This document shows, in pieces, positions 9,115 through 17,987 of a stretch of DNA of 64,000 nucleotides. The position numbers and the translations under genes were made by a program. Location: positions 186,001 through 250,000 of the forward strand of contig NZ_CP063362.1 of assembly GCF_016807805.1 (NCBI RefSeq), read 5' to 3'. Numbering within the stretch: position 1 is the first letter of the stretch; every line of letters starts with the position of its first letter. The notes below the pieces were generated by a model. The model was not told where the DNA came from and did not search any database. It worked only from the letters and a program-made list of their open reading frames with translations. The stretch comes from Xanthobacter dioxanivorans. Lineage in GTDB: Bacteria; Pseudomonadota; Alphaproteobacteria; Rhizobiales; Xanthobacteraceae.

Positions 9115-9158
9115 GGGCGAGGCTCCTGTGGCGCGGATCGACGGCAGCGGGCGAGCGC

Positions 9159-9998
9159 TCACCAGGCGGGCAGGATGCTCCCCCTGAACTTGGCGAGGGT
9201 GAAGTCCTTCACCGGCTGCGAACGATAAATCTCGATGAACTTGCGGATCCGCGGATCATCCTTGCGGTCCTCGCGGGCCGCGAAGACGAGGGTGAAATAG
9301 GGCTTGGCTTCCTCCACCGTCGTCTCGGCCACCAGCGCCGTGTTGAGGTCGAGGCCGGCGAGATAGGCATAGTTGGAGGAGACGAAGGCCGCCGCCACGT
9401 CATCCAGCGAGCGCGGCAACTGGGCGGCGTCGATCTCGACGATCTGCAGCTTCTTCGGGTTCTCCGCCACGTCCAGCACGCTGGCGTAAAGGCCCGTGCC
9501 CGGCTTCAGCTTGATGACCCCGGCCTTCTGGAACAGCAGCAGGGCGCGGCCCCCGTTGGTGGGGTCGTTGGGAATGGCGATCCTGGCCCCGACGGGGATG
9601 TCTGCCGCGCTGGTGAATTTCTTGGAGTAGATGCCGGCCGGCACGAGGAGGGATTCGTCGAGGGCGGCGATCTGGTAGCCCCGCGTCTTCACCTGGTTGG
9701 CGAGGTAGGGTCGGTTCTGGAAGTTGTTGAGGTCGATGTCGCCCGCCTGCAAAGCCGCGTTCGGCTGGTTCCAGTCGGTGAACTCGATGATCTCGGCCTT
9801 GATTCCCTGCTTCTCGGACAGCCGGGCCGCCTCGCGCAGCACGTCGCCATAGGGGCCGGCGGACACGCCGACCTTGAGGGGCTTGTCTGCCGCCGTCGCG
9901 GGGGCCTGCGCATGGGCCGCCGTGCCGACGCAAAGGAGCGCCAGGCCGGAAAGGAGCAGCGCGAAGACGCCGGAGCGGGAGGGGGAAGGTGAGGTCAT
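9159..9998 (-). CDS. MetQ/NlpA-family substrate-binding protein
   Basis: 279-residue periplasmic binding protein of the methionine-binding (MetQ) family, recognised from LKVGVSAGPYGDVL, EIIEFTDWNQPNAALQAGDIDLNNFQ and IAIPNDPTNGGRALLLFQKAG. The N-terminus is a signal peptide ending in AHA, a signal peptidase I site. The usual lipobox cysteine is missing: the only nearby Cys is preceded by Leu-Leu. It therefore looks like a soluble periplasmic protein rather than a lipoprotein. No MetN or MetI gene is adjacent, so it must borrow a transporter. It leads the operon with two flavin-dependent oxygenases, so an organosulfur ligand is more likely than methionine itself. Confidence 0.87.
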   Translation of the reverse strand: MTSPSPSRSGVFALLLSGLALLCVGTAAHAQAPATAADKPLKVGVSAGPYGDVLREAARLSEKQGIKAEIIEFTDWNQPNAALQAGDIDLNNFQNRPYLANQVKTRGYQIAALDESLLVPAGIYSKKFTSAADIPVGARIAIPNDPTNGGRALLLFQKAGVIKLKPGTGLYASVLDVAENPKKLQIVEIDAAQLPRSLDDVAAAFVSSNYAYLAGLDLNTALVAETTVEEAKPYFTLVFAAREDRKDDPRIRKFIEIYRSQPVKDFTLAKFRGSILPAW

Positions 9999-10071
9999 GT
10001 GTCCGTCGCTGTCTCTGGGCCGGGCATGCCGGCGATTGGTGGGCAGTGCGCCCGCTGATTCATTTTATAAT

Positions 10072-10087
10072 TAAATCCATTGATTTA
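10072..10087. promoter_or_regulatory. Perfect inverted repeat in the metQ-like operon promoter region
   Basis: TAAATC, four bases CATT, then GATTTA form a perfect 6-base dyad inside an AT-rich patch (10060-10095), 74 bases upstream of the metQ-like start. The patch differs sharply from the GC-rich surroundings. It may be the regulator site and promoter of the sulfur operon; the regulator is not encoded nearby. Confidence 0.4.
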
Positions 10088-10258
10088 GTAAACTATGAAT
10101 CGGAAAGATGCGGCCCCAGTGGCGGCTCCGGGGCATGAGCGGCCGTCTCCCAAGCGGCTTTCGCCCGGGCGTCGCGCCGCCTTCCGCAATTCTCTTCAGC
10201 TCTTCTTCACTGCCCGTTATGCATGCTGCGCGGCGCGCGTGAGGGAAGGGACGAGGCG

Positions 10259-13200
10259 ATGGCGGAGAGGCGTTTGGGGGGATCGTGGTTCGCCGATCTA
10301 TCCATGCAGTGGAAGGCGGGCGGCGTGGTGGCGATGCTCGTCGCCATGTTCCTGCTACTCCTCGGCGCCAACGCCCTGTTCACGCGGGCCGGCGACCGTG
10401 TCCAGGCGCAGGTGGATTCGGTCCGGCGCATCGTCATCCTGAGCGATGCCGCCACCCGCGCGGTGGCCCGGCGCCAGGCGCAGGCGGTGCGGGACGCCCT
10501 CACCGATCCGCGCTCGCTGGCCTCGCAGATCCCCGCCGCCTCCGCAGAGGTGGCCGAGCGCCTCGCGGCGCTGTCCGCCGCCGCCGGCGCCAGCCCGGCC
10601 CTGGCGCCCTTCGTCCAGCGGGCAACCCGCATCGCCACCGCTTGGCCCGACGCGATCGGAGCGCCCCTCCTCGCCGCCTCCGGCGACGCGGCCGCGCTGC
10701 CGGCCGCCCTGCGCGGCTTCCTCGCGGCAGAGGCCAGCGAGGCCGGCGCGCGCGGCATCAACGGCGCCCTGGACGAACTCACGGCGACCGCAAACGCCCA
10801 GATCACGGTGGCACGGAGCGCGCTTTCGGAGAACGAGGCCATCGTCGGCGCCATCGACGTCATCGCGCTGATCGCCACGGTGGCGGCGGGCATCGGCGGC
10901 CTTGTCCTCGGCGCGCGCTTCGTCTCCCGGCCGCTGCGTCACCTCGCCGAGCTGATGAGCCGGCTGGCCGGGCACGAACTCGATGTGGAGGTGCCCTATT
11001 CCGAGCGCGGCGACGAGGTCGGGATCATCGCGCGCGCCCTCAAGGTCTTCAAGGCCATGGCCATTGAGACCCGCGACAATGATTGGGTGAAGGGCAGCCT
11101 CAACACCATCGCGACGCGGGTGCAGGGGGCCGACGACCTCAAGGACTTCGCCGATTCCCTGCTCGCCGAACTGGCCCCGCGGGTGGAGGCAGGGGTCGGC
11201 GTGTTCTACCGCTTCGACGAGGCGACGGACGAGCTGAGCCTGCTCGGCAGCTATGCCTTCGGCGAGCGGCGGCACCTGTCCACCGCCTATCGGCTCGGCG
11301 AGGGACTGGTGGGCCAGTGCGCTTTGGAGAAGAAGACCATCATCCTCTCGCCGGTGCCCGAGGATTATGTGCGCATCCGGTCCGGCATCGGCGAGGCCGC
11401 GCCGCAAGCCGTCGCGGCGATGCCCCTGGTGCTGAAGGGCCGCCTGCTGGGGGTGGTCGAGCTCGGCTGCCTGGTCGCCATCGAGGACCGGCGCGCCCGC
11501 CTCCTGGACGAGGTCCGCACCCTCGCCGCCCTGTCCTTCGACAACCTTGCCCGCGCCATCCGCACCCGCGAGCTGCTGGAGCAGAGCCAGAGGCAGGCCA
11601 CCGACCTGCGCGTGGCGGAGGAGGAGCTGCGCACCCAGCAGGAGGAACTGCGCGCCACCAACGAGCAGCTCCTCGGCCAGTCGCAGCGGCTGTCCGCCTC
11701 GGAGGAGGAGCTCCGGGTCCAGGCGGAGGAGCTGAAGTCCTCGAACGACGTGCTGCGCCGCTCCAGCGAGGAGCTCACCGGCCAGAAGGAGCTGCTGGAG
11801 ACCCTCAACCGCCAGATGGAGGCGCGCGCCGAGGAGCTGGTGCGCGCCAACCAGTACAAGTCGCAGTTCCTCGCCAACATGTCGCACGAGCTGCGCACGC
11901 CGTTGAACAGCCTGCTCATCCTGTCCCACGACCTCGCCGAGAACCGCTCCGGCAACCTCGACGCCGACCAGGTGGAGGCGGCCACCATCATCCACGCCTC
12001 CGGCTCCAACCTGCTGCGGCTCATCAACGACATCCTCGATCTGTCCAAGGTCGAGGCCGGCAAGATGGAGGTGGTGCGCGAGCCGGTGAACGTCACCGCC
12101 TTCGCCCAGCGCATCGAGCGCAACTTCCGGCGCGTGGCCCAGGAGCGCAAGCTGCGCTTCTCCGTCACCGTCGCCGACGCCCCGCCGATGGTCTACACCG
12201 ATGCCGGCAAGCTGGAGCAGATCCTCACCAACCTCGTCGGCAACGCGCTGAAGTTCACCGTGCAGGGCCGCGTCTCCGTCTCCTTCGCCAATGGCGAGAC
12301 GGCGGACACCTTCAAGGTGGCGGTGACCGACAGCGGCATCGGCATCCCGGACGACAAGCAGGACGCCATCTTCGAGGCCTTCGAGCAGGTGGATGCATCG
12401 ACCCGCCGGCAGTTCGGCGGCACCGGCCTCGGCCTCGCCATCACCCAGCGCCTCGCCCAGCTCCTGGGTGGCGTGGTGGCGGTGGAGAGCAAGCTCGGCC
12501 AGGGCTCCACCTTCACGCTGACCCTGCCGGTGGGCGAGCCGCCGGCGGAGGAGGAAAGCGAGGATGCGGGCGCCCTCGCCCGCGCGCCAGCTCCCATGGC
12601 GCGGGCCCGCGGCGTGTCCGGCCTCGCCCCGCTGCCCGCCGTCTCGATGCCCTCCGTGCCCGACGACCGTGAGGCGCTGACCCCCGGCGCCACGGCGATC
12701 CTGGTGGTGGAGGACGACCCGGTATTCGCCCGCACCCTGGTCGGCATCGTGCGGCGCAAGGGCTACCAGGTGCTCGCGGCCGGCGACGGGGAGAGCGGCA
12801 TCGAGCTGGCGCGGCGCTACAAACCCACCGGCATCCTACTGGACGTGATGCTGCCGGGCATGGACGGCTGGACGGTGATCGAGCGCCTGAAGGCCGATCC
12901 GGCCACGCGGCACATCCCGGTGCACTTCGTCTCCGCCCTCGACGAGACGCGGCGCGGGCGCGACCTCGGCGCGGTGGGCTTCCTCACCAAGCCGGTCAGC
13001 GCCGAGAAGCTGGGCGAGGCGCTTCAGCTCCTCGCCCATTTCGCCTCCGACCGCCCGCGCCGGGTGCTGGTGGTGGACGACGACGCCGCCGCCCGCCACG
13101 CCGTGCGCACCCTGCTCGCCCGCGAGAAGGCGGAGATCGTGGAGGCGGGAAGCGGCGAGGAGGCGCTGGAGGTGGCGGCGAAGACCGAGCTCGACTGCAT

Positions 13201-13837
13201 CGTGCTCGACCTCGGCCTGCCGGGCATGTCCGGCTTCGACCTCATCGAGCGCCTCGCCGAGGGCGAGCACCCGGTGCCGGTGGTGGTCTATTCGGGGCGC
13301 GACCTGACGCAGGAGGAGAGCCTGAGGCTGCGCGCCTTCACCGACAGCATCGTGGTGAAGGGGGCGCTCTCGCCCGAGCGGCTGCTCGACGAGGTCAACC
13401 TGTTCCTGCACTCGGTGCAGCACGAGCCGAGGAGCGTGCCCGAGCATCCGGACGGCGACCTGGAGGGCAGGAAGCTCCTCCTCGTCGACGACGACATGCG
13501 CAACATCTTCGCCCTCGCCAAGGTGCTGCGCGCGCGCGGCATCAACGTGGTGCTGGCCCAGGACGGTGCCAAGGCCCTTGCCCAGCTCGATGCCGAGCCC
13601 GATATCGAGATCGTGCTCATGGATGTCATGATGCCGGTGATGGACGGCTACGAGGCCATGGAACAGATCCGCGCCCAGCCTCGCTTCGCCAAGCTTCCCA
13701 TGATCGCCCTCACCGCCAAGGCGATGAAGGACGACCGCGAGAAATGCCTGGCCGCCGGCGCCAGCGACTATCTGGCCAAGCCGGTGGACGTGCCCAAGCT
13801 GCTGTCCATGATCCGCTCCTGGCTGCCCGCGAAATGA
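10259..13837 (+). CDS. Hybrid sensor histidine kinase (HAMP-GAF-HisKA-HATPase with three REC domains)
   Basis: 1192-residue inner-membrane signalling protein. Membrane segments lie at about 21-43 and 198-220 and enclose a helical periplasmic sensor. HAMP spans 221-272 and GAF 280-434. A long Glu/Gln-rich coiled coil fills 436-530. HisKA carries the H-box NMSHELRTP with phospho-acceptor His543, and the HATPase domain (645-757) has GIGIPDDK and GTGLGLAI. Three receivers follow, with acceptor Asp862, Asp984 and Asp1122. The start at 10259 is preceded by GGGAAGGGACGAGG. The stop overlaps the start of a CheR-type gene (ATGA), so the two are co-translated. The signal and final output are unknown; the family resembles the multi-receiver kinases of stress and chemosensory-like arrays in alphaproteobacteria. 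Confidence 0.9.
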   Translation: MAERRLGGSWFADLSMQWKAGGVVAMLVAMFLLLLGANALFTRAGDRVQAQVDSVRRIVILSDAATRAVARRQAQAVRDALTDPRSLASQIPAASAEVAERLAALSAAAGASPALAPFVQRATRIATAWPDAIGAPLLAASGDAAALPAALRGFLAAEASEAGARGINGALDELTATANAQITVARSALSENEAIVGAIDVIALIATVAAGIGGLVLGARFVSRPLRHLAELMSRLAGHELDVEVPYSERGDEVGIIARALKVFKAMAIETRDNDWVKGSLNTIATRVQGADDLKDFADSLLAELAPRVEAGVGVFYRFDEATDELSLLGSYAFGERRHLSTAYRLGEGLVGQCALEKKTIILSPVPEDYVRIRSGIGEAAPQAVAAMPLVLKGRLLGVVELGCLVAIEDRRARLLDEVRTLAALSFDNLARAIRTRELLEQSQRQATDLRVAEEELRTQQEELRATNEQLLGQSQRLSASEEELRVQAEELKSSNDVLRRSSEELTGQKELLETLNRQMEARAEELVRANQYKSQFLANMSHELRTPLNSLLILSHDLAENRSGNLDADQVEAATIIHASGSNLLRLINDILDLSKVEAGKMEVVREPVNVTAFAQRIERNFRRVAQERKLRFSVTVADAPPMVYTDAGKLEQILTNLVGNALKFTVQGRVSVSFANGETADTFKVAVTDSGIGIPDDKQDAIFEAFEQVDASTRRQFGGTGLGLAITQRLAQLLGGVVAVESKLGQGSTFTLTLPVGEPPAEEESEDAGALARAPAPMARARGVSGLAPLPAVSMPSVPDDREALTPGATAILVVEDDPVFARTLVGIVRRKGYQVLAAGDGESGIELARRYKPTGILLDVMLPGMDGWTVIERLKADPATRHIPVHFVSALDETRRGRDLGAVGFLTKPVSAEKLGEALQLLAHFASDRPRRVLVVDDDAAARHAVRTLLAREKAEIVEAGSGEEALEVAAKTELDCIVLDLGLPGMSGFDLIERLAEGEHPVPVVVYSGRDLTQEESLRLRAFTDSIVVKGALSPERLLDEVNLFLHSVQHEPRSVPEHPDGDLEGRKLLLVDDDMRNIFALAKVLRARGINVVLAQDGAKALAQLDAEPDIEIVLMDVMMPVMDGYEAMEQIRAQPRFAKLPMIALTAKAMKDDREKCLAAGASDYLAKPVDVPKLLSMIRSWLPAK

Positions 13838-14793
13838 CCTCCCCCCAGGACGAGCCCCCCGCCGGGGATGGCCGCGCCCCCGGCGATCCCCCCGGCCACG
13901 ACGCCGCGGACGCGCTGGCCCTGGAGACGATCGAGGTCGACCTGTTCGTCGAGGCGCTCCACCGGCGCTACGGCTACGACTTCCGCGACTACAGCCGCGC
14001 CTCACTGACCCGGCGGGTGCGCAACCTCGTCACCAGCCTGAACCTGGCCACCATCTCCGACCTCACCACCCGGCTGCTGCACCAGCCGGGGCGCATCGCC
14101 GAGGTGATCTCCGGCCTTTCCGTACCGGTCTCCGAATTTTTCCGCGATCCGAGCGTCTTCCTCACCCTGAAGGAGAAGGTGTTCCCGCATCTGGCGTCCT
14201 ACCCGCAGATCAACGTGTGGCAGGCCGGCTGCGCCCACGGCGAGGAGATCTATTCGCTCGCCATCCTGCTCAGCGAGGCGGGGCTCTACGAGCGCACGCG
14301 CATCTTCGCCACGGACATCTCGAAGAGTGCCCTGGCGCGGGCGCGGGAGGGCATCTTCCCGCTGCGCGAGGCGCCGGACGCGGCGCGGCGCTACCTCGCG
14401 GCGGGCGGGGCGCACAGCTTCTCGGCCTACTACCATGCGCGCTACGACCTGATGAAGCTCGACGAGCGGCTGATCTCGCGCGTCACCTTCGCCGAGCACA
14501 ACCTCGTGACGGACGGGGTGTTCTGCGAGGCCCACCTCATCTTGTGCCGCAACGTGCTCATCTATTTCACCACCCCGCTCCAGGACCGCGTCCTGGCGCG
14601 CTTCGCCGAGAGCCTGGTGCGCGGCGGCTTCCTCTGCGTGGGCACCCGGGAGAACCTCGAATTCTCCCCGGCCCGCACCCAGTTCCAGCTGGTGGATGCC
14701 AACGCCCAACTCTATCGGCTGAGGACCGGCGCGCCGGGCGGGCCGCGAAATCCCGTCCCGGAGCCGTTCAACCCGCGCCGGCCCGAACGGTGA
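13834..14793 (+). CDS. CheR-type protein-glutamate O-methyltransferase
   Basis: 319 residues. The first 30 are Pro/Asp-rich and disordered. Residues 35-100 resemble the CheR N-terminal helical domain (RRYGYDFRDYSRASLTRRV), then SAM-binding VWQAGCAHGEEIYSLAILL near residue 130, FATDISKSAL, and the catalytic-site region LILCRNVLIYF. CheR enzymes methylate receptor glutamates, but no methyl-accepting receptor, CheW or CheB is near. The start overlaps the hybrid kinase stop by ATGA, so the pair is a unit. The variant GCAHGEE replaces the usual GCSTGEE. The methylation target may be the kinase itself or an unlinked receptor; this is inference. Confidence 0.88.
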   Translation: MTSPQDEPPAGDGRAPGDPPGHDAADALALETIEVDLFVEALHRRYGYDFRDYSRASLTRRVRNLVTSLNLATISDLTTRLLHQPGRIAEVISGLSVPVSEFFRDPSVFLTLKEKVFPHLASYPQINVWQAGCAHGEEIYSLAILLSEAGLYERTRIFATDISKSALARAREGIFPLREAPDAARRYLAAGGAHSFSAYYHARYDLMKLDERLISRVTFAEHNLVTDGVFCEAHLILCRNVLIYFTTPLQDRVLARFAESLVRGGFLCVGTRENLEFSPARTQFQLVDANAQLYRLRTGAPGGPRNPVPEPFNPRRPER

Positions 14794-15017
14794 CGGCCCT
14801 CCAAGGCGGGAACGGGAATGCGCGACCCGACCGCCCGGCGATGCAGCGGGCCGGCGCCTGCTCCGGCGGAACCTGCGCCATGACACCGCCGCGTTCCTGA
14901 ACCAGAAGTGAGTGATCCGGCAGCGGCGTTCGCCTAAACTGTCACCATCCCCATCCGTCGGGCCTTCCCGCGCATGCCGCGCGACATACGGCCCCTTGCC
15001 CTGAAGGAGGTAGGACC

Positions 15018-16979
15018 GTGCCCCACGATACGCCGCTGATCGCGACCCTCGTCGGGGCGTTCGTGTTGGCCTTCGTGTTCGGTGCCATCGCCCAGCGCCT
15101 GAAGCTGTCGCCGCTGGTGGGCTATCTGATCGCCGGCGTGATGGTGGGGCCGTTCACCCCCGGCTTCGTCGCCGACTCGCACATGGCGGTGGAGCTCGCC
15201 GAGATCGGCGTGATCCTGCTGATGTTCGGCGTCGGCCTGCATTTCTCCCTGAGCGACCTGCTGTCGGTGCGGGCCATCGCCATCCCCGGAGCGGTGGTGC
15301 AGATCGCCGTCGCCACCCTCATGGGCATGGCGCTGGCCTGGGGCATGGGGTGGGGGGTCGGCGCCGGTCTGGTCTTCGGCGTGGCCCTGTCGGTGGCGAG
15401 CACGGTGGTGCTGCTGCGGGCGCTCCAGGAACGGCGCATGGTGGAGAGCGAGCAGGGCCGGATCGCGGTGGGCTGGCTCATCGTGGAAGACCTCGCCATG
15501 GTCCTCGCCCTGGTGCTGCTGCCGGCGGTGTCCGGCGCGCTCGGCGGCCGCACGGTGGCGACGCCCACCGTCGAATGGTTGGGCGGCGACAACGTGTGGA
15601 CCACCCTCGCCCTCACCCTCGCCAAGGTGGCCGGCTTCGTGGTGCTGATGCTGGTGGTGGGCCGGCGCGTCATCCCCGGCGTGATGCACTGGGTGGCGCA
15701 TATCGGCTCGCGCGAGCTGTTCCGCCTCGCCGTGCTCGCCATCGCGCTCGGCGTGGCCTTCGGCTCGGCCAAGCTGTTCGGCGTCTCCTTCGCCCTCGGC
15801 GCCTTCTTCGCCGGCATGGTGCTGAGCGAATCGCCCCTCTCCCACCGCGCGGCGGAGGAAACGCTGCCACTGCGAGACGCCTTCGCGGTGCTGTTCTTCG
15901 TCTCCGTGGGCATGCTGGTGGATCCCAGCATCGTGCTGAAGAGCCCGCTCCCGCTCCTGGCCACCCTGCTCATCGTCCTGTTCGGCAAGTCGGTGGCCGC
16001 CTTCCTGATCGTGCGGGCGTTCGGCTACGGCAATTTCACCGCCCTCACCATCTCGGCGTCGCTGGCGCAGATCGGCGAGTTCTCCTTCATCCTGGTGGCG
16101 CTGGGGGCCGACCTGGAGCTGCTGCCGGCGGAGGGCCGCGACCTCATCCTCGCGGCGGCGATCCTCTCCATTCTCGCCAACCCGTTCTTCTTCCTCATCC
16201 TCGACCGCTACCGGGCGAAGGCCGCCGTGCCCAAGCCGGCGGCCTTCGCCCCGGCCGGGCCACCCGGAAAGCCGGACGAGAAGCCGACGGCGAGCCTGCC
16301 GGTCACCACCCAGCAGGCCCACACGGTGCTGGTGGGCTACGGCCGCGTGGGCCGGCTGGTGGCGGACGGGCTCCTGGCCGCCGGGGTGCCCTTCCTCGTT
16401 GTCGAGGACCAGGAGGACCGGGTGGACGAGCTGAAGCGCGCCGGCATCGAGGCCATCGATGCCAACGCCGCCTCCCCCGCCGCCATCGCCGCCGCAAACA
16501 TCGCCGGGGCGCGGCGGCTGATCCTCGCCATTCCGGACGGGTTCGAGGCCAGCGGCGTGCTGCGCAAGGCGCGGCAGCTGAACCCGAAGCTGGAGATCGT
16601 CGCCCGCGCCCATTCGGACGCGGAGGTGGAGCACCTGCGCCAGAGCGGCGCCGAATTCATCATCATGGGCGAGCGGGAGGTGGCGCGCGGCATGCTCGCC
16701 CACGTGCTGGGGATCGACGCGGCGGAGGTGGCCGCCGAGGCGGAGGCCGACGGCGTGCAGGCCTATGCGGCGCCGGCCCCGCCCGAGAGCGGATCGGCGG
16801 CCGGCGGCGCGAGCGGCACCGCCACCGCGATACCCTCGCAGGCGTCCGCCCCCATCCCCGTCCCCGACGCGGATGCGCCCGCCGGCGCGGTCGCCGATGC
16901 CCCCGGCATGCAAACCGCCGCACCGCCGGGCGTGGGCCTTGCCGAGACGCCCGCGGCGGCGCAGAAGGAAAATCCATAG
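15018..16979 (+). CDS. Kef-type cation/proton antiporter (YbaL-like, CPA2 family)
   Basis: 653-residue inner-membrane protein. Residues 5-395 form the Na+/H+ exchanger domain of the CPA2 family, with LVGYLIAGVMVGPFTPGFV and the conserved LIVEDLAMV motif. Residues 430-545 are a TrkA-N (RCK) regulatory domain with the nucleotide-binding VLVGYGRVGRLVADGLL. The last 90 residues are an Ala/Pro-rich tail of low complexity. Members exchange K+ for protons under redox or electrophile control. The start is GTG at 15018, preceded by a near-perfect AAGGAGGT (15004-15011). It is monocistronic; the metal transporter downstream has its own control region. Confidence 0.9.
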   Translation: MPHDTPLIATLVGAFVLAFVFGAIAQRLKLSPLVGYLIAGVMVGPFTPGFVADSHMAVELAEIGVILLMFGVGLHFSLSDLLSVRAIAIPGAVVQIAVATLMGMALAWGMGWGVGAGLVFGVALSVASTVVLLRALQERRMVESEQGRIAVGWLIVEDLAMVLALVLLPAVSGALGGRTVATPTVEWLGGDNVWTTLALTLAKVAGFVVLMLVVGRRVIPGVMHWVAHIGSRELFRLAVLAIALGVAFGSAKLFGVSFALGAFFAGMVLSESPLSHRAAEETLPLRDAFAVLFFVSVGMLVDPSIVLKSPLPLLATLLIVLFGKSVAAFLIVRAFGYGNFTALTISASLAQIGEFSFILVALGADLELLPAEGRDLILAAAILSILANPFFFLILDRYRAKAAVPKPAAFAPAGPPGKPDEKPTASLPVTTQQAHTVLVGYGRVGRLVADGLLAAGVPFLVVEDQEDRVDELKRAGIEAIDANAASPAAIAAANIAGARRLILAIPDGFEASGVLRKARQLNPKLEIVARAHSDAEVEHLRQSGAEFIIMGEREVARGMLAHVLGIDAAEVAAEAEADGVQAYAAPAPPESGSAAGGASGTATAIPSQASAPIPVPDADAPAGAVADAPGMQTAAPPGVGLAETPAAAQKENP

Positions 16980-16990
16980 GCCGACCTAAA

Positions 16991-17045
16991 TGCAAATAAT
17001 TTGCAATTGCATCTCAGATCCCCTATTTTTGCGAATGGCTCGCAA
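16991..17045 (+). promoter_or_regulatory. Cluster of palindromes upstream of sitA, candidate Mur/Fur-type metal-regulator site
   Basis: TGCAAATAATTTGCA (16991-17005) is a perfect 15-base palindrome. It overlaps a second palindrome, TGCAATTGCA (17002-17011). A third dyad, TTGCGA-N5-TCGCAA, follows at 17029-17045, ending 15 bases before the sitA start. In rhizobia and relatives the Fur homologue Mur represses sitABCD at TGCAAAT-rich palindromes in the same position. The assignment is by motif resemblance and gene context. Confidence 0.65.
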
Positions 17046-17060
17046 TTGGAGCGACTGCCC

Positions 17061-17987
17061 ATGCGCCGTATTTTCCGTTTCCTCGTCGTCCTCGTCGCCG
17101 CGCTGATTGTCGTCCCGCTCTCCCACGCCCCTGCCGGGGCGGCGGAGAAGTTCAAGGTGGTCACCACCTTCACCGTCATCGCCGATATGGCGCGGAACGT
17201 GGCGGGCGACGCCGCGCAGGTGGAATCCATCACCAAGCCCGGCGCCGAGATCCACAATTACCAGCCCACCCCCGGCGACCTGATCAAGGCCCAGGGAGCG
17301 GACCTCATCCTGTGGAACGGGCTGAACCTGGAATTGTGGTTCGAGAAATTCTTCTCACGCCTGAAGCAGGTGCCGAGCGTCGTGGTCTCCGACGGTGTCC
17401 CGCCCATGGGCATCACCGAGGGCCCCTATTCCGGCAAGCCCAACCCGCACGCCTGGATGTCGCCCTCCGCCGCGCTGATCTACGTGGACAACATCCGCGA
17501 CGCGCTGGTGAAATACGATCCGGCCAACGCCCCCGCCTACACCGCCAATGCCGAGGCCTACAAGGCGAAGATCACCGCCGCCATCGCCCCGATCCGGGCC
17601 GAGCTGGACAAGGTGCCGCCGGGCGAGCGCTGGCTCGTCACCAGCGAAGGCGCCTTCAGTTATCTCGCCCGCGACTTCGACCTGAAGCAGCTCTTTCTGT
17701 GGCCCATCAACGCCGACCAGCAGGGCACCCCGCAGCAGGTGCGCCGGGTGGTGGACCGCATGAAGGCGGACAAGATCCCCGTCATCTTCTCCGAAAGCAC
17801 CATTTCGGCCGAGCCGGCCAAGCAGGTGGCGCGGGAGACCGGGGCGCAATATGGCGGCGTCCTCTACGTGGACTCCCTCAGCGACGCCGCCGGGCCGGTG
17901 CCCACCTATCTGGACCTGCTGCGCGTCACCTCCGCCACCATCGCCAGGGGCCTGGCTCCGGCGCCAGCGGAGGCGGCCGGCAAATGA
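17061..17987 (+). CDS. sitA: Manganese/iron ABC transporter, periplasmic metal-binding protein
   Basis: 308-residue cluster A-I metal-binding protein of the SitA/YfeA type. A signal peptide ends at about residue 29 (PAGAAEKF). The four expected metal ligands are present: His65 ([11 protein letters not shown]), His130 (NPHAWMSP), Glu196 (TSEGAFSY) and Asp271 (YVDSLSD). His-His-Glu-Asp favours Mn2+ or Fe2+, and there is no His-rich loop as in zinc-binding ZnuA. The ATG at 17061 begins the signal peptide; an upstream TTG extension would lie inside the regulatory palindromes. The stop overlaps the next start by ATGA, so sitABCD is an operon. Confidence 0.93.
   Translation: MRRIFRFLVVLVAALIVVPLSHAPAGAAEKFKVVTTFTVIADMARNVAGDAAQVESITKPGAEIHNYQPTPGDLIKAQGADLILWNGLNLELWFEKFFSRLKQVPSVVVSDGVPPMGITEGPYSGKPNPHAWMSPSAALIYVDNIRDALVKYDPANAPAYTANAEAYKAKITAAIAPIRAELDKVPPGERWLVTSEGAFSYLARDFDLKQLFLWPINADQQGTPQQVRRVVDRMKADKIPVIFSESTISAEPAKQVARETGAQYGGVLYVDSLSDAAGPVPTYLDLLRVTSATIARGLAPAPAEAAGK

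Noticed and set aside
14934..16913. 659-codon minus-strand open frame opposite the Kef-type antiporter
   Set aside because: His/Asp/Gly-rich low-complexity translation mirroring the antiporter codons; the plus-strand gene has clear membrane and RCK domains and a strong ribosome-binding site.
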